From the NCBI GenBank assembly GCA_019635875.1, contig JAHBYP010000002.1:372001-436000 (forward strand): a stretch of DNA of 64,000 nt, given 5' to 3'. Below, in pieces: positions 41,492 to 50,201 of this stretch. The translations under genes and the position numbers were made by a program. A model generated the notes under the pieces. That model made no database searches. It was not told where the DNA came from and was given only the letters and a program-made list of their open reading frames with translations. The first letter of the stretch is position 1. Every line of letters begins with the position of its first letter. The stretch is from Alphaproteobacteria bacterium (GTDB lineage Bacteria; Pseudomonadota; Alphaproteobacteria; Reyranellales; Reyranellaceae).

Positions 41492-42814
41492 CTAGTACTT
41501 GCCCGCGTGCAGCTTCTCGTACTGGCGCAGGATCTCGTTGCCGCGGCGCACGGCATCGTCCATCGCCTGCTGCGGCGTTTTCTTGCCGGCGACCACCGCC
41601 TCGAACTCCTGGCGCTGGGCGAACATGATCTGCGTGAAGTTGCCGAAGCGGAAGCCGACCGAGTTGGCCGTCGGCGTGCCGCGGCTGAGCTGCAGCACGG
41701 CGATCTCGCGCGTCGGGTTCTTGTCGTAGTAGCCGGTCGACTTGGCGGCCTTGTAGGCGGCGTTGGTCAGCGGCACGTAGCCGGTGACCTGGTGCCACCA
41801 CACCTGCAGGTCGGTGCTGGCGAGGAAGTTCATGAAGGCGGCGACGCCGGCATACTCCTCCGGCTTGTGGCCCTTCATCACCCAGACGGTGGCGCCGCCG
41901 ATGGTGCTGTTGCGCGCCGTCACGCCCTGCTCGTGCGGCAGATAGGTGGCGCTCCAGGCGATCTTGGCGTTGCGCTCGACCGAGCCGTGCGCCGCCGTCG
42001 AGGCGATGAAGGTCGCGCACTTGCCCGAGGTGTAGAGCTGCTCGGGACTGAAGCCCTGCCCTGCCATCTGCATCACGCCGTCGTCGAGCCACTTCTTCAG
42101 CCGCGCGATCTGCGGCACGACAGTGGTCTTGTTGAACAGCAGCTCGGTATCGAGCCCGTCAAAGCCGTTGGACTTGGTCGCGTAGGGCTGGTCGTTGATG
42201 GCGCTGTAGTTCTCGATCAGGCTCCAGTGGTAGTCGCCGGCCAGCGCCGAGCCGCACTCGGCGATGCCCTTGGCCTTGATCTCGTAGAGCTGCTTCTCGA
42301 GCTCCTGCCAGGTCGAGGCCGGCTTGCCGAATCCCGCCTTCTCGAAATGGTCCTTGTTGTACCAGAGGATCGGCGTCGAGGAGTTGAAGGGCATGGTCAT
42401 CAGCTTGCCCTTGTGCATGTAGAAGCCGGCCACCGGCTTGATGAAGTCGTCCCAGTCGACCTTGTAGTTGTTGTCGGCCATCAGCTGGTGCACCGGCACG
42501 ACGGCGTCGGACAGCAGCATGGTCATGAAGCCGCGCTCGTAGATCTGCACCAGATGCGGCTGGCGCTTGGCGCGATAGGCAGCGATCACGCCGTTGATCA
42601 CCTCGTCGTAGTTGCCCTTGTTGACGGCGACGACGGTGTACTTGGTCTGCGAGGCGTTGAATCTCTGCGCCACCTCGTTGGTGCGCTCACCCAGCACGCC
42701 GCCCATGGCGTGCCACCACTGGATCTCGATGCGCTGCTGCGCCTGGACCGACGGCGCCGCCGCCAGCCCGATCGCGGCCAGCGCCGCCATCATCGTCCGT
42801 CTCGCGATGGTCAT
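41492..42814 (-). CDS. ugpB: sn-Glycerol-3-phosphate/glycerophosphodiester-binding protein UgpB
   Basis: A 440-residue periplasmic binding protein with a signal peptide (MMAALAAIGLAAAPSVQA). The order of conserved blocks is that of E. coli UgpB: IQWWHAMGGVLGE, AQRFNASQTKYTVV, KGNYDEVINGVIAAYRA, MPFNSSTPILWYNKD, NGFDGLDTELLFN, IGGATVWVM, WWHQVTGYVPLTNAAY and KKTPQQAMDDAVRRGNEILR. This makes a glycerol-phosphate or glycerophosphocholine-type ligand likely. The ATG overlaps the araM-like stop by 4 nt. No ATPase (ugpC) gene is in the operon, so a shared MalK/UgpC-type ATPase encoded elsewhere is expected. Confidence 0.92.
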   Translation of the reverse strand: MTIARRTMMAALAAIGLAAAPSVQAQQRIEIQWWHAMGGVLGERTNEVAQRFNASQTKYTVVAVNKGNYDEVINGVIAAYRAKRQPHLVQIYERGFMTMLLSDAVVPVHQLMADNNYKVDWDDFIKPVAGFYMHKGKLMTMPFNSSTPILWYNKDHFEKAGFGKPASTWQELEKQLYEIKAKGIAECGSALAGDYHWSLIENYSAINDQPYATKSNGFDGLDTELLFNKTTVVPQIARLKKWLDDGVMQMAGQGFSPEQLYTSGKCATFIASTAAHGSVERNAKIAWSATYLPHEQGVTARNSTIGGATVWVMKGHKPEEYAGVAAFMNFLASTDLQVWWHQVTGYVPLTNAAYKAAKSTGYYDKNPTREIAVLQLSRGTPTANSVGFRFGNFTQIMFAQRQEFEAVVAGKKTPQQAMDDAVRRGNEILRQYEKLHAGKY

Positions 42815-44163
42815 GCTTCCCTCCCTGTGTCCGAACCGTTGCCGAAGACCTCGTGGATCGCCCGCTCGAGCAGGCCGGCATCGGCCAGCAGGTCGAGCAG
42901 GGTGTAGCGGCGCCGGATCATGCGGGCGCGCTCGATGTCGGCGCGTAGCTTTCCGGGCATCACGCCGATCGCCTCGGGCGTCGACGGCGCGCCGCAGGCG
43001 GCGAGCGCCGCGCGCATCGCCGCCGGCGCCGGCAGACGCGCGCCCAGGCGCTCGCGCAGGCCCGGCCAGATCTCGACGAAGCGCCGCAGCCGCTGGCGCA
43101 GCCGCGCCGGATCACGGCGCTTGGCCGCCATCTCCGCCACCGCGCGATCGGCCAGCGCCGTGCCGCTGAACGCCGACCGCACGCGCTGCTCGACCGTCGG
43201 CCATCGCGGCTGCGCCGCCAGCACCGCGTCGATGTCGGCCACCGGCCGATCCTGCGCCAGCAGCCATTCATAGAGCGCCAGCATCACGACGCAGCCGATG
43301 CCGACGCACACGCCGTGCGAGACCCGCTCGCCGCCGACCGACAGGCCCCCCATTTCCCACAGATGGGCGAATTGGTGGTCGCTGCCGCTGGCCGGTCGTG
43401 AATTGCCGTGCGCCTGCATGGCGAAGCCGGAGACCAGCAGCCCGCTCACCAGACCGTGCAGGGCGCCGCGATCGCCGCTTCTCAGCCCGGCGGGATCGCC
43501 AAGCCAGCCGGTCAGGCGATCCTGCACCATGGCGAAGGGTCCGGGGTTGATCGCGTCCTCACCCAGCGCATCGGCCAGCAGCCAGTCGGCGCCGGCGACC
43601 ACCTTGCCGGCGAGATCGCCATAACCCCACGACGCCATCGCCGGCGGCGCCTGGGCGATCACGTCGAGATCGGCGACCACGGCCAGCGGCGGCGGGCAGT
43701 CGAAGGTGCGCTTGAAGCAGCCATCGAGCAGCGCCGCGCCCGATGCGGCGTAGCCGTCCATCGACGCCGCAGTGGCGGCGCAGAGATAGGGCCGGCCGGC
43801 CAGCGACGCCGCGTACTTCACCAGGTCGCCGACCACGCCCGATCCCACGGCGAGGGGAATCGTGCCCCCGTCCAGTCGGGCGGCGAGGTTCTGCGCCAGG
43901 TAGACATGCGGCTTCAGGCGGGGCGCGCCGGGCATGACGATCGGCTCGGCCACCGCCAGGCCGGCGCCGCGCAGGATGGCGTCGGCCGCCCGGCCGGCCG
44001 CGGCGAAGGTGTTGTCGTCGGCGATCACCACCAGCCGTCGATGCCCCGGCGCCACCGCGGCCGCCGCGGCGAGCGAATTGAGCGCGCCGGCGCCGACCGC
44101 GACATGCCGTGTCACCGCCGCCGCGCGCACCGCCTCCGCCAGAAAGCCCGTGCCGCCGTCCAT
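42811..44163 (-). CDS. AraM-like sn-glycerol-1-phosphate dehydrogenase family protein
   Basis: A 450-residue iron/zinc-containing dehydrogenase of the Fe-ADH_2/AraM type. LVVIADDNTFAAAG is the nucleotide-binding start, PLAVGSGVVGDLVKYAASLA the classic GSGxxxD pattern. The expected metal His residues are probably in GLVSGLLVSGFAMQAHG and ERVSHGVCVGIG, with Asp in FDCPPPLAVVADLDVI. AraM reduces dihydroxyacetone phosphate to sn-glycerol-1-phosphate or runs in reverse. ATG 44163 is preferred to 44181 because the latter falls inside the palindromic operator. First gene of the ugp-type operon. Confidence 0.78.
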   Translation of the reverse strand: MDGGTGFLAEAVRAAAVTRHVAVGAGALNSLAAAAAVAPGHRRLVVIADDNTFAAAGRAADAILRGAGLAVAEPIVMPGAPRLKPHVYLAQNLAARLDGGTIPLAVGSGVVGDLVKYAASLAGRPYLCAATAASMDGYAASGAALLDGCFKRTFDCPPPLAVVADLDVIAQAPPAMASWGYGDLAGKVVAGADWLLADALGEDAINPGPFAMVQDRLTGWLGDPAGLRSGDRGALHGLVSGLLVSGFAMQAHGNSRPASGSDHQFAHLWEMGGLSVGGERVSHGVCVGIGCVVMLALYEWLLAQDRPVADIDAVLAAQPRWPTVEQRVRSAFSGTALADRAVAEMAAKRRDPARLRQRLRRFVEIWPGLRERLGARLPAPAAMRAALAACGAPSTPEAIGVMPGKLRADIERARMIRRRYTLLDLLADAGLLERAIHEVFGNGSDTGREA

Positions 44164-44176
44164 GGGCACACCATCG

Positions 44177-44206
44177 AACATTTGTATTTCATACGCAACA
44201 AATGTT
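44177..44206. promoter_or_regulatory. Perfect 9-bp palindrome, probable operator of the SorC-type regulator
   Basis: AACATTTGT (44177-44185) and ACAAATGTT (44198-44206) are exact inverted copies with 12 bp between. The site lies in the 86-bp gap between the divergent araM-ugp operon and the regulator-kinase pair and is AT-rich against a GC-rich background. Confidence 0.7.
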
Positions 44207-44249
44207 TCGCATCGATGACGAAGGCGCCGGGATGTGGAATGCTGGCGCC

Positions 44250-45221
44250 ATGAACGACGCCGTCCATTCATCGGATGCCCCCGACGAGCAGCTGCCGATC
44301 CGGGTGGCGTGGCTCTATCACATGGAGGGCCTGACCCAGGCCGACATCGCCGACCGGCTGGGCATCACGCGCCTGCGCGTCAACCGCCTGCTGGCCGACG
44401 CCCGCGCCAGCGGCCTGGTGCGCGTGACGCTCAACTCCAGGCTGGCCGATTGCGCCGCGCTCGAGCAGGCGCTGTGCCGCGATGCCGGGCTGGCGCATGC
44501 GGTGATCGTGCCGACGCCCGACGACATCGACCTCGTCGCCGGCATCCTGGGCCAGGCGGCGGCGGGCTACCTCTCGCGGCACCTGCGCGAGCACAAGGTG
44601 AGCGGTGTCGCGTTGGGCTGGGGCGCCACCCTGCGCGAGACCATCCGGCACGTCGATTCGATGCGCCGGCCGGAACTCTCGGTGAGCTCGATGATGGGCG
44701 GCCTGACGCGCGGCCTGGAGCTCAACACCTTCGAGATCGCCAGCGACCTGGCGCGGCGGCTCAACGCGTCCTGCCACTACTTCGCGGCGCCGATCTACGC
44801 CGGCAGCCCGCGATCGCGCGACACCATCCTGGCCCAGGACGTCTTTCGCGAATCGCTCGACCGCGTGCGCTCCAGCGACATCGCGCTGCTGAGCGTCGGC
44901 GATCTCGGCCGTCGCTCGCTGCTGATCCGCTACGGCCTGCCGCGCGACGTGCCGGTGGCCGAGCTGCGCGCCGCCGGCGCCGTCGGCGACGTGATGGGCC
45001 AGTTCCTCGACGCCGACGGCAAGCCGGTCGATCACCCCCTCAATCGACGCGCCATCGCGCTGCCGCTCGACGAGCTGCGCCGGATCCCCACGGTCGTGAT
45101 CGCCTCGGGCGGTGCCAACAAGGTGCGCATCATCGCCGCCGTGCTGCGCGCGCGGCTGGCCAGCGTGCTGGTGTGCGACGAACGCACGGCCTCGGCGGCG
45201 CTCGACATCGTGCGCGGCTGA
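44250..45221 (+). CDS. SorC/DeoR-type sugar-binding transcriptional regulator
   Basis: A 323-residue SorC-family regulator. The N-terminal helix-turn-helix is RVAWLYHMEGLTQADIADRL with ITRLRVNRLLADARASGLVR. The C-terminal sugar-binding domain has GVALGWGATLRETI, APIYAGSPRSRDTIL, DIALLSVGDLG and a terminal VVIASGGANKVRIIAAVLRA. These proteins sense phosphorylated sugars or polyols. It is divergent from the ugp-type operon across the palindrome and 2 nt upstream of the kinase gene, so it most likely controls both. Confidence 0.9.
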   Translation: MNDAVHSSDAPDEQLPIRVAWLYHMEGLTQADIADRLGITRLRVNRLLADARASGLVRVTLNSRLADCAALEQALCRDAGLAHAVIVPTPDDIDLVAGILGQAAAGYLSRHLREHKVSGVALGWGATLRETIRHVDSMRRPELSVSSMMGGLTRGLELNTFEIASDLARRLNASCHYFAAPIYAGSPRSRDTILAQDVFRESLDRVRSSDIALLSVGDLGRRSLLIRYGLPRDVPVAELRAAGAVGDVMGQFLDADGKPVDHPLNRRAIALPLDELRRIPTVVIASGGANKVRIIAAVLRARLASVLVCDERTASAALDIVRG

Positions 45222-45223
45222 GC

Positions 45224-46666
45224 ATGTATCTCGGCATCGACATCGGCACGTCGGGAGTGAAGAGCGTGCTGGTCGACGAGGAAGATGCGATCCTGGCCGA
45301 AGCCAGTGCGCCGCTCGGCGTCTCGCGGCCGCGACCGCAGTGGTCGGAGCAGGATCCGCGCGACTGGTGGCGCGCGACCGAGGCGACGCTCGACGCGCTC
45401 GCCGCCGGGCATCGCGAGCTGATGGGCCGCGTTCGCGCCATCGGGCTGAGCGGCCAGATGCTGGGCGTCGCGCTGCTCGATGGCGAGGGCGAGCCGCTGC
45501 GGCCGGCCCTGCTGTGGAGCGACGGCCGCGCCGCGCGGGATGGTCACGCGCTGGAGGCCGAGATCGCCAGCTTCGCCAGCCTGACCGGCGCACGGGCGAT
45601 GGCCGGATTCTGCGCGCCCAAGCTGCGCTGGTTGACCCGGCACGAGCCGGAACACGTCGCCGGTGCACGCTGGATCCTGCTGCCCAAGGATCACGTGCGC
45701 CTGCATCTGTGCGGCGAGGCGGCATCGGATCGCGCCGACTCCTCGGCGACGCTGCTGATGGACACGACAGCGGGCGACTGGTCCGACGCGATCCTCGAAT
45801 GCTGCGGCGTGCGGCGCGCGCAGCTGCCGCGACTGGTCGAGAGCGCCGAGCCCGCCGGCACGCTGCGCGCGACGCTCGCCCGGCGCTGGGGCTTGCCGCC
45901 GGACACGCCCGTCGCCGGTGGCGCCGGCGACAACATGTGCGGCGGCGTCGGGGCCGGCGTCGTCGCCGACGGCGATGCCTGCATCAGCCTCGGCACCTCG
46001 GGCGTCTATTTCGTCGCCAATCGACGCTTCGCGCCCTCCCTCGATCACGGCATGCACACGCACCGCCATGCCGTGCGCGGCCTCTACTGCCAGCAGGCCG
46101 TCGTGCTCAGTGCCGCGGCCGCGCTGTCCTGGGTGGCCGGGATCGTCGGCGCGCACGACATCGGCGCGCTGGTCGCCGAAGTCGAGCAGGCGGACATCGC
46201 CTCCGACGAGACGCCGCTGTTCGCGCCCTATCTCGGCGGCGAGCGCACGCCGCACGACGATCTCTCGCTCACCGCGGCGTTCGCTGGGCTCGGCTTCGCC
46301 ACCGAGCGCCTGCATCTGGTGCAGGCGGTGATGGAAGGCGTCGCGCTCGCGTTGCGCGACTGCCAGGACGCGCTCGAATCGGCCGGTGCGACGCCGGCGC
46401 GGCCGATGCTGATCGGCGGCGGTGCGCGCAGCCGGCTGTGGACTTCGCTGATCGCCAGCGCGCTGGATCGCACCTTGTCAGTTCCCGATGGCAGCGCGAC
46501 GGGACCGGCGCTGGGCGCCGCACGGCTGGCGCGCGCGGCCGTCGGCGGGAAGCTGGTCGCGGCGCACCCGGCGGGCCGTGCCGTCGCGCCCGATTCGGCA
46601 CGCCGCGACGCCCTGGCCGCCAAGCGCGGCGCGTTCGCCGATCTTGCAGGACGTCAATCGCGCTGA
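45224..46666 (+). CDS. FGGY-family carbohydrate kinase (xylulokinase-like)
   Basis: A 480-residue FGGY kinase. The ATP-binding phosphate-1 motif is YLGIDIGTSGVKSVLVDEE, phosphate 2 is DACISLGTSGVYFVAN, and GGAGDNMCGGVGAG is the xylulokinase-like signature with the catalytic Asp. The adenosine motif MLIGGGARSRLWTSLIAS lies near residue 405. Closest in layout to XylB, but specificity within FGGY is not readable from sequence. In this locus, phosphorylation of glycerol or another polyol entering the cell is a reasonable guess. Coupled to the regulator gene. Confidence 0.87.
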   Translation: MYLGIDIGTSGVKSVLVDEEDAILAEASAPLGVSRPRPQWSEQDPRDWWRATEATLDALAAGHRELMGRVRAIGLSGQMLGVALLDGEGEPLRPALLWSDGRAARDGHALEAEIASFASLTGARAMAGFCAPKLRWLTRHEPEHVAGARWILLPKDHVRLHLCGEAASDRADSSATLLMDTTAGDWSDAILECCGVRRAQLPRLVESAEPAGTLRATLARRWGLPPDTPVAGGAGDNMCGGVGAGVVADGDACISLGTSGVYFVANRRFAPSLDHGMHTHRHAVRGLYCQQAVVLSAAAALSWVAGIVGAHDIGALVAEVEQADIASDETPLFAPYLGGERTPHDDLSLTAAFAGLGFATERLHLVQAVMEGVALALRDCQDALESAGATPARPMLIGGGARSRLWTSLIASALDRTLSVPDGSATGPALGAARLARAAVGGKLVAAHPAGRAVAPDSARRDALAAKRGAFADLAGRQSR

Positions 46667-46735
46667 ACCCATTGCGGGGCCGGCCCCGACTTGGGCAATC
46701 TCGGCTCGCGAATGGTTGTCGCGCGGGAGGGCGCC

Positions 46736-47674
46736 ATGAAGATCGGCTTCTTCGATGATTTCCGGCTGGGCGTGGTCAAGGGCGACGCGATCGTCGACGT
46801 GGCATCGGCGGTGTCCGACATCCCGCGCGTCGGACCGCACGACCTGATCAACGGCCTGATCGAGCGCTTCGCGGAGTATCGCTCCAGGCTCGAGGACGCC
46901 GCCGACACCGGCAGGGCGGTGCCGCTCGCCAGCGTACGCATCCGCCCGCCGCTGCCGCGGCCGGTGAACATCGCCTGCATGGCGGTGAACTACATGGAGA
47001 ACGGCACGCTCAAGGAGCCGGCGCCGATCAACGGCTTCCACAAATCGCCCAACGCCATCATCGGCAACGGCGACACCATGGTGCTGCCCGACGTGCCGGC
47101 GACGATCTTCGAGGGCGAGGCCGAGATGGCGCTGGTCATCGGCAAGCGCGCGACCAGGGTCAAGGCGGCCGACGCCATGGACCACGTCTTCGGCTACATG
47201 AACTTCATCGACGGCTCGGCGCGCGGCCTGCCGCCCTCGGGCAACGTCTTCTACCAGATGAAGTCGCGCGACACCTTCGCGCCCATCGGCCCGTTCATCG
47301 TCACCAAGGACGAGATCGCCGATCCGCAGAAGCTGCGCATCCGCCTGTGGATCAACGGCGTGCTGAAGCAGGATTTCAACACCGACGACATGGCGCACAA
47401 GATCCCGCGCTGCGTCGAGTGGGTGAGTTCGCTCCACTCGCTGGAGCCCGGCGACATCCTCGCCACCGGCACCAACCATCGCGGGCTGAGCTCGTTCCAG
47501 GACGGCGACAAGGTCGAGATCGAGACCGAGGGGCTGGGCCGCCTGGCCTTCAGCGTGAAGGACGAGCTCAAGCGCACCTGGGCGCGCGAGACGCGGCTGG
47601 AGCGCCAGGAGAAGAAGGCGGCGACGCCGACCACGCCGCAGCTCACCGGCAAGTACGCCGCCGCGGCGTCGTAA
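46736..47674 (+). CDS. Fumarylacetoacetate hydrolase family protein
   Basis: A 312-residue FAH-family enzyme. The metal-binding region is TIFEGEAEMALVIGK (E-x-E) with the following Asp in NFIDGSARG. NIACMAVNYMENG and NAIIGNGDTMVLPD precede it, and the C-terminal ILATGTNHRGLSSFQDGDKV is the usual closing loop. The family hydrolyses or decarboxylates beta-diketo acids and related 2-oxo acids in aromatic catabolism; the substrate is unknown. ATG 46736 (MKIGFFDD), with GGGAGGG upstream, is preferred to 46691. R1h begins 9 nt after the stop. Confidence 0.88.
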   Translation: MKIGFFDDFRLGVVKGDAIVDVASAVSDIPRVGPHDLINGLIERFAEYRSRLEDAADTGRAVPLASVRIRPPLPRPVNIACMAVNYMENGTLKEPAPINGFHKSPNAIIGNGDTMVLPDVPATIFEGEAEMALVIGKRATRVKAADAMDHVFGYMNFIDGSARGLPPSGNVFYQMKSRDTFAPIGPFIVTKDEIADPQKLRIRLWINGVLKQDFNTDDMAHKIPRCVEWVSSLHSLEPGDILATGTNHRGLSSFQDGDKVEIETEGLGRLAFSVKDELKRTWARETRLERQEKKAATPTTPQLTGKYAAAAS

Positions 47675-47683
47675 CGCTTAATC

Positions 47684-47805
47684 CCTTCCCCCGGAGGGGG
47701 AAGGTGCCCGAAGGGCGGAAGGGGGATGTCGAAGCCGAACGCAGGAGTCCGGCTTCAACATCCCCCATCCGGCGCTGCGCGCCACCTTCCCCCTCCGGGG
47801 GAAGG
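47684..47805 (+). repeat. R1 bipartite repeat, copy h (A-left, B-right)
   Basis: Between convergent FAH and gamma-glutamyltransferase genes, 9 and 8 nt from their stops: nearly fills the gap. Confidence 0.85.
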
Positions 47806-47813
47806 TAACAACG

Positions 47814-49403
47814 CTAAGCCGTCACCACGTAGCCGTCGCGGCGCGGATCGCAGGCGCCGGTGCGTGCGCCGGTGGTCGGATCGAGGGCGATGGCCTGCAT
47901 GCCGCCCACCTGCATCGTCCATTCCGGCCCACGCCTGAGGTTGTGGCCGCGCTGCTGCAGGCCATCCATCACCGCCGGCTCGACCCGCGCTTCCAGCATC
48001 ACCGCGCGGCCGTCGGTCAGCCGCGCGCGCGGCGCCTCGATCGCCTCCTGCAATGGCAGGCCGTAATCGAGATGCTGCACCACCGCCTGCACCTGGGTCT
48101 GCAGGATGCCGTAGCTGCCGGGCGTGCCCAGCACCAGGGCCGGCTTGCCGTCGCGCAGGCCGATCGAGGGCGCGACGCACACCGGCAGCGGACCGCCCGG
48201 CTTTGAGCGGTTGGGGCTGTCGGGCGTGACGTCGGCCCAGTACAGGAAATTATTGAGGCAGATGCCGGTGCCGGGCACGACCACGCCCGAGCCGAACATG
48301 CTGCCCAGGCTCTGCGTCACGCACACCAGGTTCCCGTCGCGATCGGCGATCGAAAACGAGGTGGTGTGGCCATCGGCCGGCGGCGGCGTCCACTGCTCGG
48401 TCGGGCCATCGACCACCTTGCCGTCGCGCACGCGGGCGCGCAGGCCGGCGACGTGATCCTCCGACAGCAGATGGGCCAGCTTCTGGCTCGAGGGATTGTT
48501 GTTGGCGATGCGCACGCCGGCGGCGACGCGGATGGCGCGCAGCACCGTGTCGAGGTGATCGACGCCGTTGCGCGGCATGCTCTTCAGGTCGAAGCCCTCG
48601 AGGATGCGCAGTGCCAGCAGGTACTGGAACGCCTCGCAGGGCGGCGGCGGCACGTGGATGTCCATGCCGCGATAGGAGGCGGCGATCGGGTCCTGCCATT
48701 GCGGCTTCACCGCCTCGAGGTCGGCCATGGTGATGCAGCCGCCCAGCGATTGCAGGTGATCGACGACGATGCGGCCCAGCGCGCCGCCATGCAGCAGGCC
48801 CGGCCCGTCCTTGGCCAGCGCCTCGAAGGTGCGCGCGAGATCGGGCTGCCTGAGGATGTAGCCGGGCGCGACGCGGCCGCTGCCGTCGGTGTAGTTCTTC
48901 GCCCAGGTGCCGAAGAGCGCCTCGTGGCGGCGCAGGTCGGCGCCGCCGCCATTGGTCTCCTCGACGTTGAACTCGATCAGCGGAAAGCCGTCGCGCGCGA
49001 CGGTGATCGCCGGCGCGAACAGCTCGGCCAGCGACTTGCTGCCGTAGGTGTCGACCATGGTGCACCAGCCGGCGAGATTGCCCGGGCTGCCGACACCCAA
49101 CGCGCCGCGCGCCACGTCCTCCCGACGCTTGAGCTTGTCGACCGGAAAGCCGCCGGGGATCATCGGCAGGAAGTCGAGCACGCGCACGCGCTTCTCGGCG
49201 GCGACGTAGCAGGTCGCCAGCCCCTGGCCTGCGAGGCCGGACATGTAGGGCTCGACGACGTTGAGCGTGGCGGCGGTCGCGGCGGCGGCGTCGAAGGCGT
49301 TGCCGCCACTGGACAGCACGCGCGCGCCGGCGGCGGCGGCCAGCGGATGGGCCGCGGCGACGACGCCGTGCATGGACGAGATGGTCGGACGTTTGCCGTG
49401 CAA
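47814..49403 (-). CDS. Gamma-glutamyltransferase family protein
   Basis: A 529-residue Ntn-hydrolase of the GGT family. The N-terminal VVAAAHPLAAAAGARVLSSG with GGNAFDAAAATAATLNVVEP, GVGSPGNLAGWCTM and the processing site before Thr in DGHTTSFSIADRDGN identify it. Autocleavage at that Thr (about residue 345) would yield the two active subunits. NFLYWAD and the C-terminal GTPGSYGILQTQVQAVVQ complete the fold. No obvious signal peptide, unlike periplasmic GGTs, so a cytoplasmic acylase-like role is possible. Confidence 0.88.
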   Translation of the reverse strand: MHGKRPTISSMHGVVAAAHPLAAAAGARVLSSGGNAFDAAAATAATLNVVEPYMSGLAGQGLATCYVAAEKRVRVLDFLPMIPGGFPVDKLKRREDVARGALGVGSPGNLAGWCTMVDTYGSKSLAELFAPAITVARDGFPLIEFNVEETNGGGADLRRHEALFGTWAKNYTDGSGRVAPGYILRQPDLARTFEALAKDGPGLLHGGALGRIVVDHLQSLGGCITMADLEAVKPQWQDPIAASYRGMDIHVPPPPCEAFQYLLALRILEGFDLKSMPRNGVDHLDTVLRAIRVAAGVRIANNNPSSQKLAHLLSEDHVAGLRARVRDGKVVDGPTEQWTPPPADGHTTSFSIADRDGNLVCVTQSLGSMFGSGVVVPGTGICLNNFLYWADVTPDSPNRSKPGGPLPVCVAPSIGLRDGKPALVLGTPGSYGILQTQVQAVVQHLDYGLPLQEAIEAPRARLTDGRAVMLEARVEPAVMDGLQQRGHNLRRGPEWTMQVGGMQAIALDPTTGARTGACDPRRDGYVVTA

Positions 49404-49464
49404 GATGGCCTCCCCTGGGGTCGGCCGATCTTGCGATGAACGGCGTCCGCTACGGCAAGCGGAT

Positions 49465-49486
49465 TTCGCGACGCTGCAGTCGCGAA
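49465..49486. other. Hairpin between nitroreductase and GGT genes
   Basis: TTCGCGAC (49465-49472) and GTCGCGAA (49479-49486) form a perfect 8-bp stem with a 6-nt loop 11 nt beyond the nitroreductase stop. No T tract follows, so it may be only a weak transcript end. Confidence 0.4.
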
Positions 49487-49496
49487 TCGGAAAGGC

Positions 49497-50105
49497 TCAG
49501 CCTGTCCAGTCGCTCACCGCGGGCTCGCGCACCGGCGGCTGGCGGCCGTCATAGGCTGCGGGCGCGGTGCCGACACCGATGAAGCCGAGCAGGCTCTCAC
49601 CTTCGACGATGCCCAGCGCCTTGTGCACGAAGCCATCGTAGGCGTTGGCGCCGGTCACCCACATGCCGGCGAAGCCCAGCGCGTGCATGGCGTTGAGGAT
49701 GTTGGTCGCCGAGGCGCCGGCCGAAAGCAGCTGCTCGACCACCGGGATCTTGTGGCCGGGCTGGGTGCGCGCCACGACGGCGATGACCAGCGGCGTGGTG
49801 CGCGGCCAGGTGCGCACGCGCTCCAGCAGGCCGTCCTCGGCCTCGGGCTCGCGCTGCCGGGTCGCCTGCGCGAAGAGGTCACCGAGCTTCGCGCGCGCCG
49901 GCCCGCGCACCAGGATGAAGCGCACCGGCTTGAGGTTGCCGTGATCGGGCGCGCGCATCGCGGCCTTCAGGATCAGGTCGATCTGCGCCTGATCGGGACC
50001 CGGCTCGACCAGCAGACGGGGTGGGACGGAGATGCGCGACAGCAGGCTGTTCAACGCATCGGGGTTATCGCGCGGCAGGGCCCGCGCCAGTGCTTCAGCG
50101 GCCAT
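49497..50105 (-). CDS. Nitroreductase family protein (YdjA-like)
   Basis: A 202-residue FMN-dependent nitroreductase of the short YdjA type. Motifs are LKAAMRAPDHGNLKPVRFIL (FMN-binding Arg/Asn), SAGASATNILNAMHALGFAG and ALGIVEGESLLGFIGVGTAP. It reduces nitro compounds or quinones with NAD(P)H in the cytoplasm. ATG 50105 is preferred to the GTG at 50114. It lies beyond the phasin terminator and is probably expressed on its own. Confidence 0.88.
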   Translation of the reverse strand: MAAEALARALPRDNPDALNSLLSRISVPPRLLVEPGPDQAQIDLILKAAMRAPDHGNLKPVRFILVRGPARAKLGDLFAQATRQREPEAEDGLLERVRTWPRTTPLVIAVVARTQPGHKIPVVEQLLSAGASATNILNAMHALGFAGMWVTGANAYDGFVHKALGIVEGESLLGFIGVGTAPAAYDGRQPPVREPAVSDWTG

Positions 50106-50149
50106 GGGGAACACATAGTGTAGCTGAGAACGATTCGCAACTCCTGGGC

Positions 50150-50175
50150 AAAAGAAAAGCCCGCTTGCGCGGGCT
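50150..50175 (-). terminator. Rho-independent terminator of the phasin gene
   Basis: On the minus strand AGCCCGC pairs with GCGGGCT around a 4-nt loop, followed by TTTCTTTT. It lies 26 nt after the phasin stop. Confidence 0.85.
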
Positions 50176-50201
50176 CTTCCTGAGGGGGCGTTCGGAACCG
50201 C

